64,000 nt of DNA from DASZTV01 sp035548125 (GTDB lineage Bacteria > Actinomycetota > Actinomycetes > JAFAQI01): assembly GCA_035548125.1 (NCBI GenBank), contig DASZTV010000066.1, positions 23,311-87,310 on the forward strand, written 5' to 3'. Position numbers and translations under genes: made by a program. Under the pieces are notes generated by a model that saw only the letters and a program-made list of their open reading frames with translations, had not been told where the DNA came from and searched no databases. Below are positions 16,876 through 25,286 of this stretch, piece by piece (within the stretch, counting starts at the first letter, position 1; each line of letters opens with the position of its first letter).

Positions 16876-17034
16876 CTACTCGACCGGGCGCTTGAGGTAC
16901 GCCACCAGCTGCTCGCCGCCGCCGGGACCGGGGATGACCTGCACCAGCTCCCAGCCGTCGGAGCCCCACTGGTCGAGGATCTGCTTGGTGGCGTGCACCA
17001 ACAACGGAACGGTCGCGTACTCCCACTTCGTCAC
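16876..17034 (-). CDS. DUF4177 small protein
   Basis: A 52-residue protein starting at GTG and reading MTKWEYATVPLLVHATK, with the family-defining QWGSDGWELVQVIPGP and a C-terminal YLKRPVE. This pattern is DUF4177 (Rv3678A by position). Its function is unknown. It is the first gene of the minus-strand DUF4177-RidA-NUDIX-MBL-cyclase operon. The 216-base gap upstream (17035-17250) should hold the operon promoter; it contains a 10-base palindrome CTAGCGCTAG at 17216-17225 and a direct repeat TCGCGGAGCG. Confidence 0.85.
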   Translation of the reverse strand: MTKWEYATVPLLVHATKQILDQWGSDGWELVQVIPGPGGGEQLVAYLKRPVE

Positions 17035-17250
17035 ACCCGGAGCCTATTTGCTAAGGCCGAAACGACGAGAGCGCATCCCGAAACCCAAGATCAAGGCGCA
17101 ATAACGCAGCCACTGCCAGCCCCGGAGACTTCCGCTGCGACGCGGAGGTGGACAGGTAGTTCGCGGAGCGACGTAAAGGGCGAGCCCAACGGGCGAGCGA
17201 CAGTCGCGGAGCGGACTAGCGCTAGCTGCCCGCCACCGCGTACCTAACGA

Positions 17251-17514
17251 CTACGCGTTGGCGGCGCGGCGTGAGCGCAGCAGACGCTTGCGCTCGAGCT
17301 CGTTGAGACCACCCCAGATGCCGTGGTTCTCGGCGACCTGCAGGGAGTAGTTGAGGCATTGCTCGCGGACCTTGCACTGGCGGCACAGCGCCCGCGCAAC
17401 ACCTTCGCGCTGGTCCTTCTCCGGCTTGCGCTCGAAATGGCTCGGCGCGTAGAAGTACATCGCGTTGGTGGACTGACACTCGGCGCCCGCGCGCCACGTG
17501 AGTTCGTCGTACAC
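17251..17514 (-). CDS. WhiB-family iron-sulfur transcription factor (WblA/WhiB4-like)
   Basis: An 87-residue WhiB protein. Cys13, Cys44, Cys47 and Cys53 are the four [4Fe-4S] ligands, followed by the GIWGG turn at 65-69 and a basic C-terminal segment (ERKRLLRSRR) that contacts DNA. The position beside the divergent ArsA-type ATPase pair and ahead of ponA is that of wblA in Streptomyces and whiB4 (Rv3681c) in Mycobacterium, global regulators of development and redox response. Starts at GTG. The upstream 87 bases are shared with the divergent ATPase gene. Confidence 0.92.
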   Translation of the reverse strand: MYDELTWRAGAECQSTNAMYFYAPSHFERKPEKDQREGVARALCRQCKVREQCLNYSLQVAENHGIWGGLNELERKRLLRSRRAANA

Positions 17515-17588
17515 CGCTGAACCTCACCCTCGTGCACTGGGAATTGGAGTGAGATTCGCCACTTCGTCGCGGTCTCCTGCTCGCCGAA

Positions 17589-17594
17589 TACGCT
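17589..17594 (+). promoter_or_regulatory. -10 box of a probable leaderless promoter for the first ArsA-like gene
   Basis: TACGCT matches TANNNT and ends seven bases before the GTG at 17602. No ribosome binding site is present, consistent with a leaderless transcript. It lies in the short divergent region shared with whiB. Confidence 0.45.
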
Positions 17595-17601
17595 TTTCCG
17601 A

Positions 17602-18582
17602 GTGAGCGACTTCCCCGCCGTCAAGCTGCATGTGGTCAGCGGCAAGGGCGGGACCGGCAAGACGACGATCGCGGCAGGGCTCGCGCTCGCTCTCGCCGCC
17701 GGCGGCCGGCAGGTGCTGCTCACCGAGGTCGAGGCGCGACAAGGCATCGCTCAACTGTTCGACACCCCTCCGCTGCCGTACGAGGAGCGAAGGGTCGCGG
17801 TGGCACGCGGCGGCGGAGAGGTCTACGCGCTTGCGATCGACCCGGAGCAGGCGCTGCTGGAGTACCTCGAGCAGTTCTACAACCTGCGTCGAGCCGGTTC
17901 GATGCTCAAGAAGCTGGGGGCCATCGACTTCGCGACGACCATCGCTCCGGGCCTTCGCGACGTGCTGCTCACCGGGAAGGTGATGGAGGCGGCGACCCGC
18001 GAACGGCGGGGCGGCGGCCGCCTGTACGACGCGGTGGTGCTCGACGCGCCCCCGACCGGCCGGATCGCAAAGTTCCTCAACGTCAACACCGAGGTTGCGG
18101 CGCTCACCCGGATGGGGCCGGTGCGCAACCAGGCGGACAGCGTGATGCGCCTGCTGAAGTCGAACAAGACTGCGGTCCACCTCGTCACCGTGTTGGAGGA
18201 GATGCCGGTGCAGGAGACGGCAGACGGGGTCGCCGAGCTGATCGCCACCGATCTTCGCCCGGGCGCCGTCATCGTCAACATGGTCCGCGACCCGCTCATC
18301 CCGCAAGACCGGCTGGCAGCCGCGGCCGCCGGAACGATCGATCCGGCCGAGATCGGCCGCGGGCTCAAGGCCGCCGGGCTCGACGACGACGCGGAGACTG
18401 CCTCGGCGCTCGTCGGCGAGGTGCGCGACCACGCGCGGCGCATCCAGCTCGAGCAGCAGGAGCTGCAGACGCTGACCGCGCTCGACCGCCCCACCTACCA
18501 ACTGCCGTTCATCGAGGACGCCGCCGAGCTGTCGGGCCTGCAAGAGATCGCCGACCGGCTGCAGGCCGCGGGGATGGTGTAG
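17602..18582 (+). CDS. ArsA/GET3-like ATPase, first of a pair
   Basis: A 326-residue P-loop ATPase with the full deviant Walker A motif GKGGTGKTT at residues ~14-22 and switch II DAPPTGR. This belongs to the ArsA/Get3 branch and corresponds to Rv3679, which with Rv3680 forms a paired ATPase in Mycobacterium. It lacks the cysteine metal sites of true arsenite pumps, so arsenic transport is not indicated. It is followed 59 bases later by the second ATPase. Confidence 0.85.
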   Translation: MSDFPAVKLHVVSGKGGTGKTTIAAGLALALAAGGRQVLLTEVEARQGIAQLFDTPPLPYEERRVAVARGGGEVYALAIDPEQALLEYLEQFYNLRRAGSMLKKLGAIDFATTIAPGLRDVLLTGKVMEAATRERRGGGRLYDAVVLDAPPTGRIAKFLNVNTEVAALTRMGPVRNQADSVMRLLKSNKTAVHLVTVLEEMPVQETADGVAELIATDLRPGAVIVNMVRDPLIPQDRLAAAAAGTIDPAEIGRGLKAAGLDDDAETASALVGEVRDHARRIQLEQQELQTLTALDRPTYQLPFIEDAAELSGLQEIADRLQAAGMV

Positions 18583-18641
18583 CGGTCCATGAAGAAGCTG
18601 CACCCTTCGATCACGCCTCCCCGACCTGCGAGGAGCGTGCG

Positions 18642-19772
18642 ATGACCGAGCATGCTCCGCGGCTCGACGTCGACGCACTGTTGCGCGACGCCAAGATCAT
18701 CGTGTGCTGCGGTGCCGGCGGCGTCGGCAAGACGACGACCGCAGCAGCTCTCGCGGTGCGCGCCGCTGAGCAGGGCCGCTCGGTCTGCGTCCTGACCATC
18801 GACCCGGCGCGCAGGCTGGCGCAGTCGATGGGTCTCACCGAACTGGACAACACCCCGCGGGAGGTCCAGGGAATCGACAGGGGGGCAGGCGGCCGGCTCG
18901 ACGCGATGATGCTCGACATGAAGCGGACGTTCGACGACATCGTCGTCGCACACTCCGACGAGGCCAGAGCGCAGGCGATCCTCGCCAACCCGTTCTACGT
19001 GTCGTTGTCCTCCAGCTTCGCCGGTACGCAGGAGTACATGGCGATGGAGAAGCTCGGGCAGCTCAAGACGAGCGGCAGCTGGGACCTGATCGTCGTCGAC
19101 ACCCCGCCGAGCAGGTCGGCGCTGGACTTCCTGGACGCGCCGCAGCGACTCGGCCGCTTCCTCGACGGCCGGATGATCCGGATCCTCACCGCTCCGGCGC
19201 GGGCCGGCGGACGGGCGTACCTGAAGGTCTTCACGGTGGGCGTCAAGATGTTCACCGACGTCCTGAACCGGATTCTCGGCGCCTCGGCGCTTCGGGACCT
19301 GAGCCTGTTCGTCTCGTCCCTGGAGACCATGTTCGGCGGCTTCCGCGAGCGAGCGGACCAGACATACAAGTTGCTCAAGGAACACGGCACCTCGTTCGTC
19401 GTGGTCGCGGTGCCCGAACGCGACGCGCTGCGCGAGGCGGCGTACTTCGTGGAACGGCTCGAGACCGAACAGATGCCGCTCGCCGGTCTCGTCCTCAACC
19501 GGGTGCACGTCACCGAGGCGCCCGCCCTGTCGGTCGAGCGATCGCTTGCCGCCGCGGAGACGCTGGACGCCGCACCGGACGACGCGCTCGCCGCCGCTGC
19601 CCTGCGGATCCATGCCGGGCGCGCGGCGGCTGCGGCGCAGGATTCCCGGCGCGCGTCGCAGTTCCACGCGGCGCATCCGCGGGTGCAACTGGTCGAGGTC
19701 GCCGCTCAGGCCGGCGACGTACACGACCTCGATGGCCTTCGGCTCATCGGTTCACAGCTCAGCGCGACATAG
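18642..19772 (+). CDS. ArsA/GET3-like ATPase, second of a pair
   Basis: A 376-residue partner ATPase with P-loop CCGAGGVGKTTTAA (~residues 22-35) and switch II VVDTPPSRSALDFLD. The first position of the deviant Walker motif is Ala rather than Lys (GAGGVGKTT instead of GKGGVGKTT), so the signature lysine that completes the partner active site is missing here but present in the first ATPase. The two probably form a heterodimer in which only one provides it. Corresponds to Rv3680. Confidence 0.85.
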   Translation: MTEHAPRLDVDALLRDAKIIVCCGAGGVGKTTTAAALAVRAAEQGRSVCVLTIDPARRLAQSMGLTELDNTPREVQGIDRGAGGRLDAMMLDMKRTFDDIVVAHSDEARAQAILANPFYVSLSSSFAGTQEYMAMEKLGQLKTSGSWDLIVVDTPPSRSALDFLDAPQRLGRFLDGRMIRILTAPARAGGRAYLKVFTVGVKMFTDVLNRILGASALRDLSLFVSSLETMFGGFRERADQTYKLLKEHGTSFVVVAVPERDALREAAYFVERLETEQMPLAGLVLNRVHVTEAPALSVERSLAAAETLDAAPDDALAAAALRIHAGRAAAAAQDSRRASQFHAAHPRVQLVEVAAQAGDVHDLDGLRLIGSQLSAT

Positions 19773-19778
19773 CCTGGC

Positions 19779-19946
19779 TAAGAGCGCCCGGCAACAGGGA
19801 CGCCGCAGGCGAGCGGCGTCGTGACCGAGCAGCGCGAGGCGGACGACGAGTCGCGTGCTGGAGGCACGCGCGAGGAGGACAACGAAGCGATGCGAAGTGT
19901 CACGGCGCTGCGTAGCCCGGCAGTTCCCTATTGCCGGGCGCTCTAA
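19779..19946. repeat. 22-bp inverted repeats flanking a 124-bp stretch before ponA
   Basis: Left arm 19779-19800 and right arm 19925-19946 are inverted copies with 20 of 22 positions matching (core AGAGCGCCCGGCAA). The right arm ends at the base before the ponA GTG. The interior is purine-rich and also encodes a short open frame from the GTG at 19821 to the TAA within the right arm. Options: a small non-autonomous insertion with terminal repeats, or a long-range leader hairpin controlling ponA translation. Confidence 0.5.
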
Positions 19947-22346
19947 GTGCGCCGGCCCGCGATCCCCCAGGGTCTCGTGCTGCTTGGCGCCGTCGGCCTC
20001 GTGGCCGGAATCATCGTCGCCATCGCGCTGCTGCCGATCGTCGGCGGCGTAGGGGTCGCTGCTCGAAGCCTCACCGACTCCTTTGAACGCTTTCCGGCCG
20101 CGCTCACCGAGAAGCCGCTCCCGCAGGTCTCCCGGGTAGTCGCCGCCAACGGCGAGACGATCGCGACGTTCTACTCACAGGACCGGTTCAACGTCCCGCT
20201 GTCGAAGATCCCCGAGTCGATGCAGCGCGCCATCATCGACATCGAGGACGTCCGCTTCTACGAACACGGCGGCATCGACGTGAAAGGCACGCTGCGCGCC
20301 CTGCTGCGCAACGGTGCGGAGGGGACCGTGACCCAGGGCGGGTCGACCCTGACCCAGCAGTACGTCAAGAACGTGCTCGTCGAGAACGCGCGGACCAAGG
20401 CGCAACGAATCGCGGCCACCGAAGACACCGTCACCCGCAAGGCGCGCGAGGCGAAGTACGCGATCGAGCTCGAGCACAAGCTGACCAAGAACCAGATCCT
20501 GTCGCGCTACCTCAACATCGTGTACTTCGGCGACGGCGCGTACGGCGTCGGCGCCGCGGCCCGACACTTCTTCAACGAGGGAGTGGGGAAGCTCACGCTG
20601 CCGCAGAGCGCGCTGCTCGCGGGGCTGGTCCAGTCCCCCGAGGCGTACAACCCGCGGTTCTACCCGACGCAGGCAACCGACCGGCGCAACACGGTGCTCG
20701 CCCAGATGCTGAAGTACCACTCGATCACGCAGCAGGAGTACGCCGACGCGGTAGCGACCCCGCTCGAGCTGGACATCCACCGGCAGCCCAACGACTGCGT
20801 GTCCTCGAAGTACCCGTACTTCTGCGACTACGTGAAGCACGTCTTCGAGACCACCCCGAGCCTCGGACTGCCGCTGCTGCGTCGCGGCGGCCTGACGGTG
20901 ACCACGACGCTCAGCCCGAAGATCCAGAAGGCGGCGCAGAAGGGCATCCACCAGTACGTCCACGCCCATGAGCCGAGCGGCGTCGACGCGGCCGAGGCAA
21001 TCGTCAAGCCGGGCACCGGCGAGGTGAAGGCGATCGCGGTCGGTTCGCCGTACGGCGACAACGCCAAGCTCGGCCAGAACAGCATCGACTTCGCCGTCGA
21101 CCAGAAGTACGGCGGCAGCACGTACGGGTTCCACGCGGGTTCGACGTTCAAGATGTTCGTGCTCGCCGCAGCGCTCAAGGAAGGCATCCCGCTCGGCACG
21201 CGCATCCACGCGCCGCCTGCGATCACCGTGCGCGGCTACAAGACCTGCTCCGGCCTCGACGCCGGGTCCTACAACCTGCACAACGCCGGCGACAGCGAGG
21301 CGGGAACTTTCAACCTCGAGTCCGGCACGTGGTTCTCGGTGAACACCTTCTACGCCCAGCTCGAGCAGCGCACCGGACTGTGCACCCCGGTCAAGCTCGC
21401 AGAGGCGATGGGGATGCAGCCGTCGAACGGCGGCCGCATCCCGCAGGTGCCGTCCTTCGTGCTCGGTTCGGCGGCGGGCTTCACCCCGCTCGACCTCGCC
21501 AACGCCTACGCCACGATGGCGGCCCATGGCAAGTACTGCACTCCGGTCGCGATCACCTCGATCGTCGACCGACAGGGCACCACGTATCCGGTGCCCCAGT
21601 CGGACTGCAGCCAGGTGGTTCCGGCGGGTCTGGCCAACACGGTGACCTCGATCCTGCAGGGTGTCCTCACCGTGCCGGGCGCGACGGGCACCGAGGACGC
21701 GCTTTCCGGCCGCCCCGCCGCGGCCAAGACCGGCACCGTCGACAACTACGACGGGTCGTGGTTCGCCGGCTACACGCCGCAGCTCGCCTCCGCAGTGTGG
21801 GCGGGAATCCCGTCCAGCCCGAACAAGTCACTCGGCGGCCTCACCATCGGCGGCCGCTACTACGGAGAGGTGTTCGGCGCCACGCTCGCCGGGCGGATCT
21901 GGCAGTCGTCGATGAACGGCGCGCTGGCCGGCGTGCCCGCCGTGCAGTTCAGCGGCCCGGACCGGTACTACTCGATCGGCGTCAAGCAGACGGTGCCCGA
22001 CGTCACGGGCCTGAGCATCAGCGCCGCGGAGGGGCAGATCAAGGCCGCCGGATTCGCTCCTCAGGTGGCGCGGATCGCGGTCGACAGCACCCTGCCGATC
22101 GGCGCTGTTGCGCGCACGTCGCCGCCCGCCGGGTCACCGCTCGCCGTCGGCTCGACGGTCGTGATCTACGTCAGCGACGGGATCAACCCGCCGCCACCTC
22201 CCCCGACGTCGGAGCCGACCACGTCGACGCAGCCGACCTCGCCGGTGACGAGCGAGACCCCGACCCCTCCGACGTCACCCGAGCCCACGGTGAGCGAGTC
22301 GATCACGCCGCTCGCGCAGCACCACCGCCGGGCTCACCGGCACTGA
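19947..22346 (+). CDS. ponA: Bifunctional class A penicillin-binding protein with PASTA domain
   Basis: A 799-residue peptidoglycan synthase. Membrane anchor at residues ~8-35. The glycosyltransferase domain (GT51, ~60-240) has the catalytic Glu100 in IEDVRFYEHGG and GGSTLTQQYVKN. The transpeptidase domain has Ser399-x-x-Lys402 (STFK), SVN at 464-466 and KTG at 594-596. One PASTA domain (~675-745) is followed by a Pro/Thr/Ser-rich tail. The equivalent is PonA2 (Rv3682). The GTG start has no ribosome binding site and abuts an inverted repeat, so the start is somewhat uncertain. Confidence 0.93.
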   Translation: MRRPAIPQGLVLLGAVGLVAGIIVAIALLPIVGGVGVAARSLTDSFERFPAALTEKPLPQVSRVVAANGETIATFYSQDRFNVPLSKIPESMQRAIIDIEDVRFYEHGGIDVKGTLRALLRNGAEGTVTQGGSTLTQQYVKNVLVENARTKAQRIAATEDTVTRKAREAKYAIELEHKLTKNQILSRYLNIVYFGDGAYGVGAAARHFFNEGVGKLTLPQSALLAGLVQSPEAYNPRFYPTQATDRRNTVLAQMLKYHSITQQEYADAVATPLELDIHRQPNDCVSSKYPYFCDYVKHVFETTPSLGLPLLRRGGLTVTTTLSPKIQKAAQKGIHQYVHAHEPSGVDAAEAIVKPGTGEVKAIAVGSPYGDNAKLGQNSIDFAVDQKYGGSTYGFHAGSTFKMFVLAAALKEGIPLGTRIHAPPAITVRGYKTCSGLDAGSYNLHNAGDSEAGTFNLESGTWFSVNTFYAQLEQRTGLCTPVKLAEAMGMQPSNGGRIPQVPSFVLGSAAGFTPLDLANAYATMAAHGKYCTPVAITSIVDRQGTTYPVPQSDCSQVVPAGLANTVTSILQGVLTVPGATGTEDALSGRPAAAKTGTVDNYDGSWFAGYTPQLASAVWAGIPSSPNKSLGGLTIGGRYYGEVFGATLAGRIWQSSMNGALAGVPAVQFSGPDRYYSIGVKQTVPDVTGLSISAAEGQIKAAGFAPQVARIAVDSTLPIGAVARTSPPAGSPLAVGSTVVIYVSDGINPPPPPPTSEPTTSTQPTSPVTSETPTPPTSPEPTVSESITPLAQHHRRAHRH

Positions 22347-22355
22347 GCGACCCGC

Positions 22356-22808
22356 TCACGCCCCCAGCTGCTTGCGCACCTCGGCGGCGATCCGGCCGCC
22401 CTCGGCTCGGCCGGCGACCTGCGGCTGCACGACCTTCATGACCTGACCCATCGCCTGGACGTCGGCCGCTCCCGTCGACTCGATCGCGGCCCGCACCAAC
22501 CCGGCGAGCTCCTCGTCACCGAGCTGCTCGGGCAGGTACTCGTCGAGCACGCCCCCCTCGGCACGTTCCCGCTCGGCCAGCTCCGGCCGTCCGCCGCCGT
22601 CGAACGCCTCCGCCGCCTCCCGCCGCTTCTTCGCCTCACGGGCGACGACCTTCAGCACCTCGTCGTCGGACAGCTCACGCGCGGCCTTGCCGGCGACCTC
22701 TTCGTTGGTGATCGCGGTCAGCACCATGCGCAGCGTCGCGGTGCGCAGCTCGTCGCGCGCCTTCATCGCCGCTGTCATGTCGGTACGCAGGCGTTCCTTG
22801 AGAGACAT
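22356..22808 (-). CDS. GatB/YqeY domain protein
   Basis: A 150-residue YqeY-family protein, related to the tRNA-binding C-terminal domain of the GatB amidotransferase subunit. It starts MSLKERLRTDMTAAMKARDELR and includes AREAKKRREAAEAF, typical for the family. The precise role is unknown. The ATG at 22808 was preferred to a GTG two codons earlier because family members start MSL. It converges with ponA, nine bases between stops, and diverges from the phosphoesterase gene. Confidence 0.85.
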   Translation of the reverse strand: MSLKERLRTDMTAAMKARDELRTATLRMVLTAITNEEVAGKAARELSDDEVLKVVAREAKKRREAAEAFDGGGRPELAERERAEGGVLDEYLPEQLGDEELAGLVRAAIESTGAADVQAMGQVMKVVQPQVAGRAEGGRIAAEVRKQLGA

Positions 22809-22850
22809 GGTCACCAGGGTAGGAAAGCCTGATCAACCTCGCCGCTTCTT

Positions 22851-22856
22851 TACCCT
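22851..22856 (+). promoter_or_regulatory. -10 box of a probable leaderless promoter for the phosphoesterase
   Basis: TACCCT fits TANNNT and ends six bases before the ATG at 22863, with no Shine-Dalgarno sequence between. Confidence 0.45.
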
Positions 22857-22862
22857 TGAGCA

Positions 22863-23753
22863 ATGCCAGCAGCGGTGTGGGTTCCGCTCGTGGTGATCGG
22901 CATCGGCCTGCTGAGCATCGGCTACGCCTGGCTCTACGAACGCAAGGCGTTCCGACTCCGTCGCATCGACGTACCGATCCTTCCGGCGGGCAGCCCGGAC
23001 CTGAAAGTGCTGCACCTGTCCGACATGCACATCACGGCCGGCCAGCCGTGGAAGGTCCGGTGGGTCCGCTCCCTCGCGGCCCTCGAGCCCGACCTGGTGA
23101 TCGACACGGGCGACAACCTCGCCGCGCGCGACGGGGTTGCGCCCGCGCTGGATGCGCTCGGCCCGCTGCTTGCGCTGCCGGGTGCGTTCGTACCCGGATC
23201 CAACGACTGGTTCGCGCCGACGCCCAAGAACCCGGCGCGCTACCTGCGGCCCCCCGACGGTCACCGCCGCCACTACGGGGAACGGCTGCCGTGGGGGGAG
23301 CTCCGCTCCGCGATGACCGCGGCCGGCTGGCTCGACCTGACCCACCGGCGTACGACGGTGGACGTCCGAGGCGTGAAGGTCGAGCTCGCCGGGGTAAGCG
23401 ACGCCCACCTGTTGGCCGACCACTACGACCGGATCGCAGGTCCGACCGACGCCGATGTCGCGATCGGCCTGTCGCACAGCCCGGAGCCGCGGGTGGTCGA
23501 CGCGTTCGCGGCGGACGGGTTCTCCCTCGTCATGAGCGGCCACACGCACGGCGGGCAGCTGCGCGTCCCGGGCTTCGGCGCGCTGGTGACCAACTGCGGC
23601 CTGGAGCGCAAGCGGGCTCGCGGGTTGTCCCGATGGCCGCAGGGCGGCTACCTGCACGTCTCCGCGGGGCTCGGCACGTCGCCGTACGCCCCGGTCCGGT
23701 TCGCCTGCCCGCCGGAGGCGACCTTGCTGACGTTGACCGCCCGACCCGGCTGA
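22863..23753 (+). CDS. Membrane-anchored metallophosphoesterase
   Basis: A 296-residue calcineurin-like phosphoesterase with one N-terminal membrane helix (VWVPLVVIGIGLLSIGYAWL). Metal motifs: LSDMHI, DTGDN, GSND (in place of the usual GNHD, so Ser replaces the family's His-adjacent Asn position) and SGHTHGGQ. It resembles YkuE-type enzymes that act on membrane-linked substrates; the substrate here is unknown. By position it matches Rv3683. Confidence 0.88.
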   Translation: MPAAVWVPLVVIGIGLLSIGYAWLYERKAFRLRRIDVPILPAGSPDLKVLHLSDMHITAGQPWKVRWVRSLAALEPDLVIDTGDNLAARDGVAPALDALGPLLALPGAFVPGSNDWFAPTPKNPARYLRPPDGHRRHYGERLPWGELRSAMTAAGWLDLTHRRTTVDVRGVKVELAGVSDAHLLADHYDRIAGPTDADVAIGLSHSPEPRVVDAFAADGFSLVMSGHTHGGQLRVPGFGALVTNCGLERKRARGLSRWPQGGYLHVSAGLGTSPYAPVRFACPPEATLLTLTARPG

Positions 23754-23782
23754 GCCGAGCCGGGTAGACTGACCGACGCTTT

Positions 23783-23859
23783 CGGGATGTAGCGCAGCTT
23801 GGTAGCGCACCTCGTTCGGGACGAGGGGGTCGCAGGTTCAAATCCTGTCATCCCGACCA
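23783..23859 (+). tRNA. tRNA-Pro (anticodon CGG)
   Basis: A full cloverleaf: acceptor CGGGATG/CATCCCG, D-arm, anticodon stem CCTCG/CGAGG with loop TTCGGGA giving anticodon CGG, T-loop GTTCAAAT. The CCA end is encoded. It reads codon CCG. Confidence 0.96.
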
Positions 23860-23886
23860 ACTCGGTCGGCCGGCTCGCAAGCCGTC

Positions 23887-24525
23887 GTGGTCCTGGGTGG
23901 CGACGGCTCTTTCGGCGCTGCCGTCACGGCGGGTCTGGCCCATGCCGGACATCGGGCGATAGCGGTCGATGACCGCGGGCTCGACCATGGCGACGCGATC
24001 CGAGCCGCAATCGAGCGTGCCGCGCCGGACGGGGTCAGCGCTGTCGTGGACGCCGGCTACCTGAGCGAGCCGCCCCCGACGGGTGAGCTGGCAGCGCTAC
24101 CTCCGGACGAGTGGCTGCGCATCGCGGAGCAGCCGATGCGACGGGCCCTGCACGTCCTGCAGGCCGCCCATCGCAGCCTGCAAGGCGGCGGACGGATGGT
24201 CGTGCTGCTGCCCTCGCTCGTCATGTCCGGCGCTGCGGGCGTGGTCGCCTGGTCAGCGGCGGCGGAGGGCTACCGGTCGCTGGCCAAAGCCGCTGCGCGG
24301 GCGTGGGGATCAGACGGTGTCACCCTGACCTGTGTTCTGGTGCCGGCCGGTCTGGTCGCCGACGGCGAGGTCGACCGGCCGGGCCTGCAGCCGCCCGCAC
24401 TCGGTCGCGCGCCCGAGGTGACGTCGGACATCGCACCGGTCATCGCGGGCCTCCTCGATGAGCAGTTCGCTTCCGTCACCGGACTCACCCTTGCCGTCGA
24501 CGGTGGCGTCTGGATGACCTCGTGA
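23887..24525 (+). CDS. SDR-fold protein lacking the catalytic Tyr/Lys
   Basis: A 212-residue short-chain dehydrogenase/reductase fold. The N-terminus VVLGGDGSFG aligns with the TGxxxGIG nucleotide-binding loop, and the C-terminus LTLAVDGGVWM aligns with the end of classical SDRs. Where active SDRs have YxxxK, this one reads WSAAA, so both catalytic residues are replaced. It overlaps the next, active SDR gene by four bases (GTGA). It is likely a non-catalytic partner subunit, or acts as a structural or binding component. It begins 27 bases after tRNA-Pro. Confidence 0.7.
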   Translation: MVLGGDGSFGAAVTAGLAHAGHRAIAVDDRGLDHGDAIRAAIERAAPDGVSAVVDAGYLSEPPPTGELAALPPDEWLRIAEQPMRRALHVLQAAHRSLQGGGRMVVLLPSLVMSGAAGVVAWSAAAEGYRSLAKAAARAWGSDGVTLTCVLVPAGLVADGEVDRPGLQPPALGRAPEVTSDIAPVIAGLLDEQFASVTGLTLAVDGGVWMTS

Positions 24526-25286
24526 AACCGACGTCACTCGAGGGGAAGGTCGTGCTGGTCACCGGCGGCGGCGCCGGGCTGGGTCGCGACGTCTGCATCG
24601 ACCTTGCCGGGTCCGGCGCCGCGGTGGTGATCGCGAGTCCGGGCGAGAACGGCGCCGAGACCGCGCAGCTCGTGTCGGCGGTCGGCGCCGGCGTCCATGT
24701 CACGACTGACGTCACCGACCTCCACCAGGTGCAACGCGCAGTCGGCCTCGCGCTCGCGCAGTTCGGTCGGCTGGACGGGATCGTGCACAACGCGACCAGC
24801 CGGCACTCCAGCGGGGTCGAGTCGATCGACGACCTCACCGATGAGGTGTGGGACGACCACGTCGCCGTGTCGGTCCGGGGCGCCTACAACTGCGCCGTCG
24901 CCGGCTTCGAGGCCCTGCGCGACAGTGGCGGGCGCTTCATCGTGATGACGTCACCCGCAGGCATCGAAGGCAGCGCGAACCGTCCGGCGTACTCCGCGGT
25001 GAAGGGCGCGGTTCGCGGGCTGGTCAAGAGCCTCGCGATCGAGTGGGGTCCGTACGGCATCACCGTCGTCGGGGTGTCGCCACTGGCGATGACGCCCGCG
25101 ATGAGCAGCGCCTACGAGGCGGACCCGGCGCTCGAGGCGCGGCTGAACCGGCTCGTGCCACTGGGCCGCGTCGGGGACGGGCCCGCCGACATCGCACCCG
25201 TCGTACGGTTCCTGCTCGACGACGGATCGCGCTACATCACCGGCCAGACGATCGTCGTCGACGGCGGAAGGTTCACGACGCTGTGA
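24522..25286 (+). CDS. Short-chain dehydrogenase/reductase
   Basis: A 254-residue classical SDR with TGGGAGLGRD for NAD(P) binding (~residues 13-22), HNATSRH (NxxG-like position), Ser in VMTSPAG, and the catalytic YSAVK. The C-terminal YITGQTIVVDGGRF is typical of FabG-like enzymes. It overlaps the SDR-like gene upstream and the flavin-enzyme gene downstream (GTGA each), so the three make one operon. Substrate unknown; such trios occur in acyl or sterol side-chain metabolism, which is only a suggestion here. Confidence 0.85.
   Translation: MKPTSLEGKVVLVTGGGAGLGRDVCIDLAGSGAAVVIASPGENGAETAQLVSAVGAGVHVTTDVTDLHQVQRAVGLALAQFGRLDGIVHNATSRHSSGVESIDDLTDEVWDDHVAVSVRGAYNCAVAGFEALRDSGGRFIVMTSPAGIEGSANRPAYSAVKGAVRGLVKSLAIEWGPYGITVVGVSPLAMTPAMSSAYEADPALEARLNRLVPLGRVGDGPADIAPVVRFLLDDGSRYITGQTIVVDGGRFTTL

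Noticed and set aside
17602..19772. Arsenic resistance operon suggested by two ArsA-like ATPases
   Set aside because: No arsB, arsC, arsR or cysteine metal sites; the pair is the conserved actinobacterial ATPase couple next to whiB.
20175..21527. 450-residue minus-strand frame inside ponA
   Set aside because: Antisense shadow; the plus strand has complete glycosyltransferase and transpeptidase motifs.
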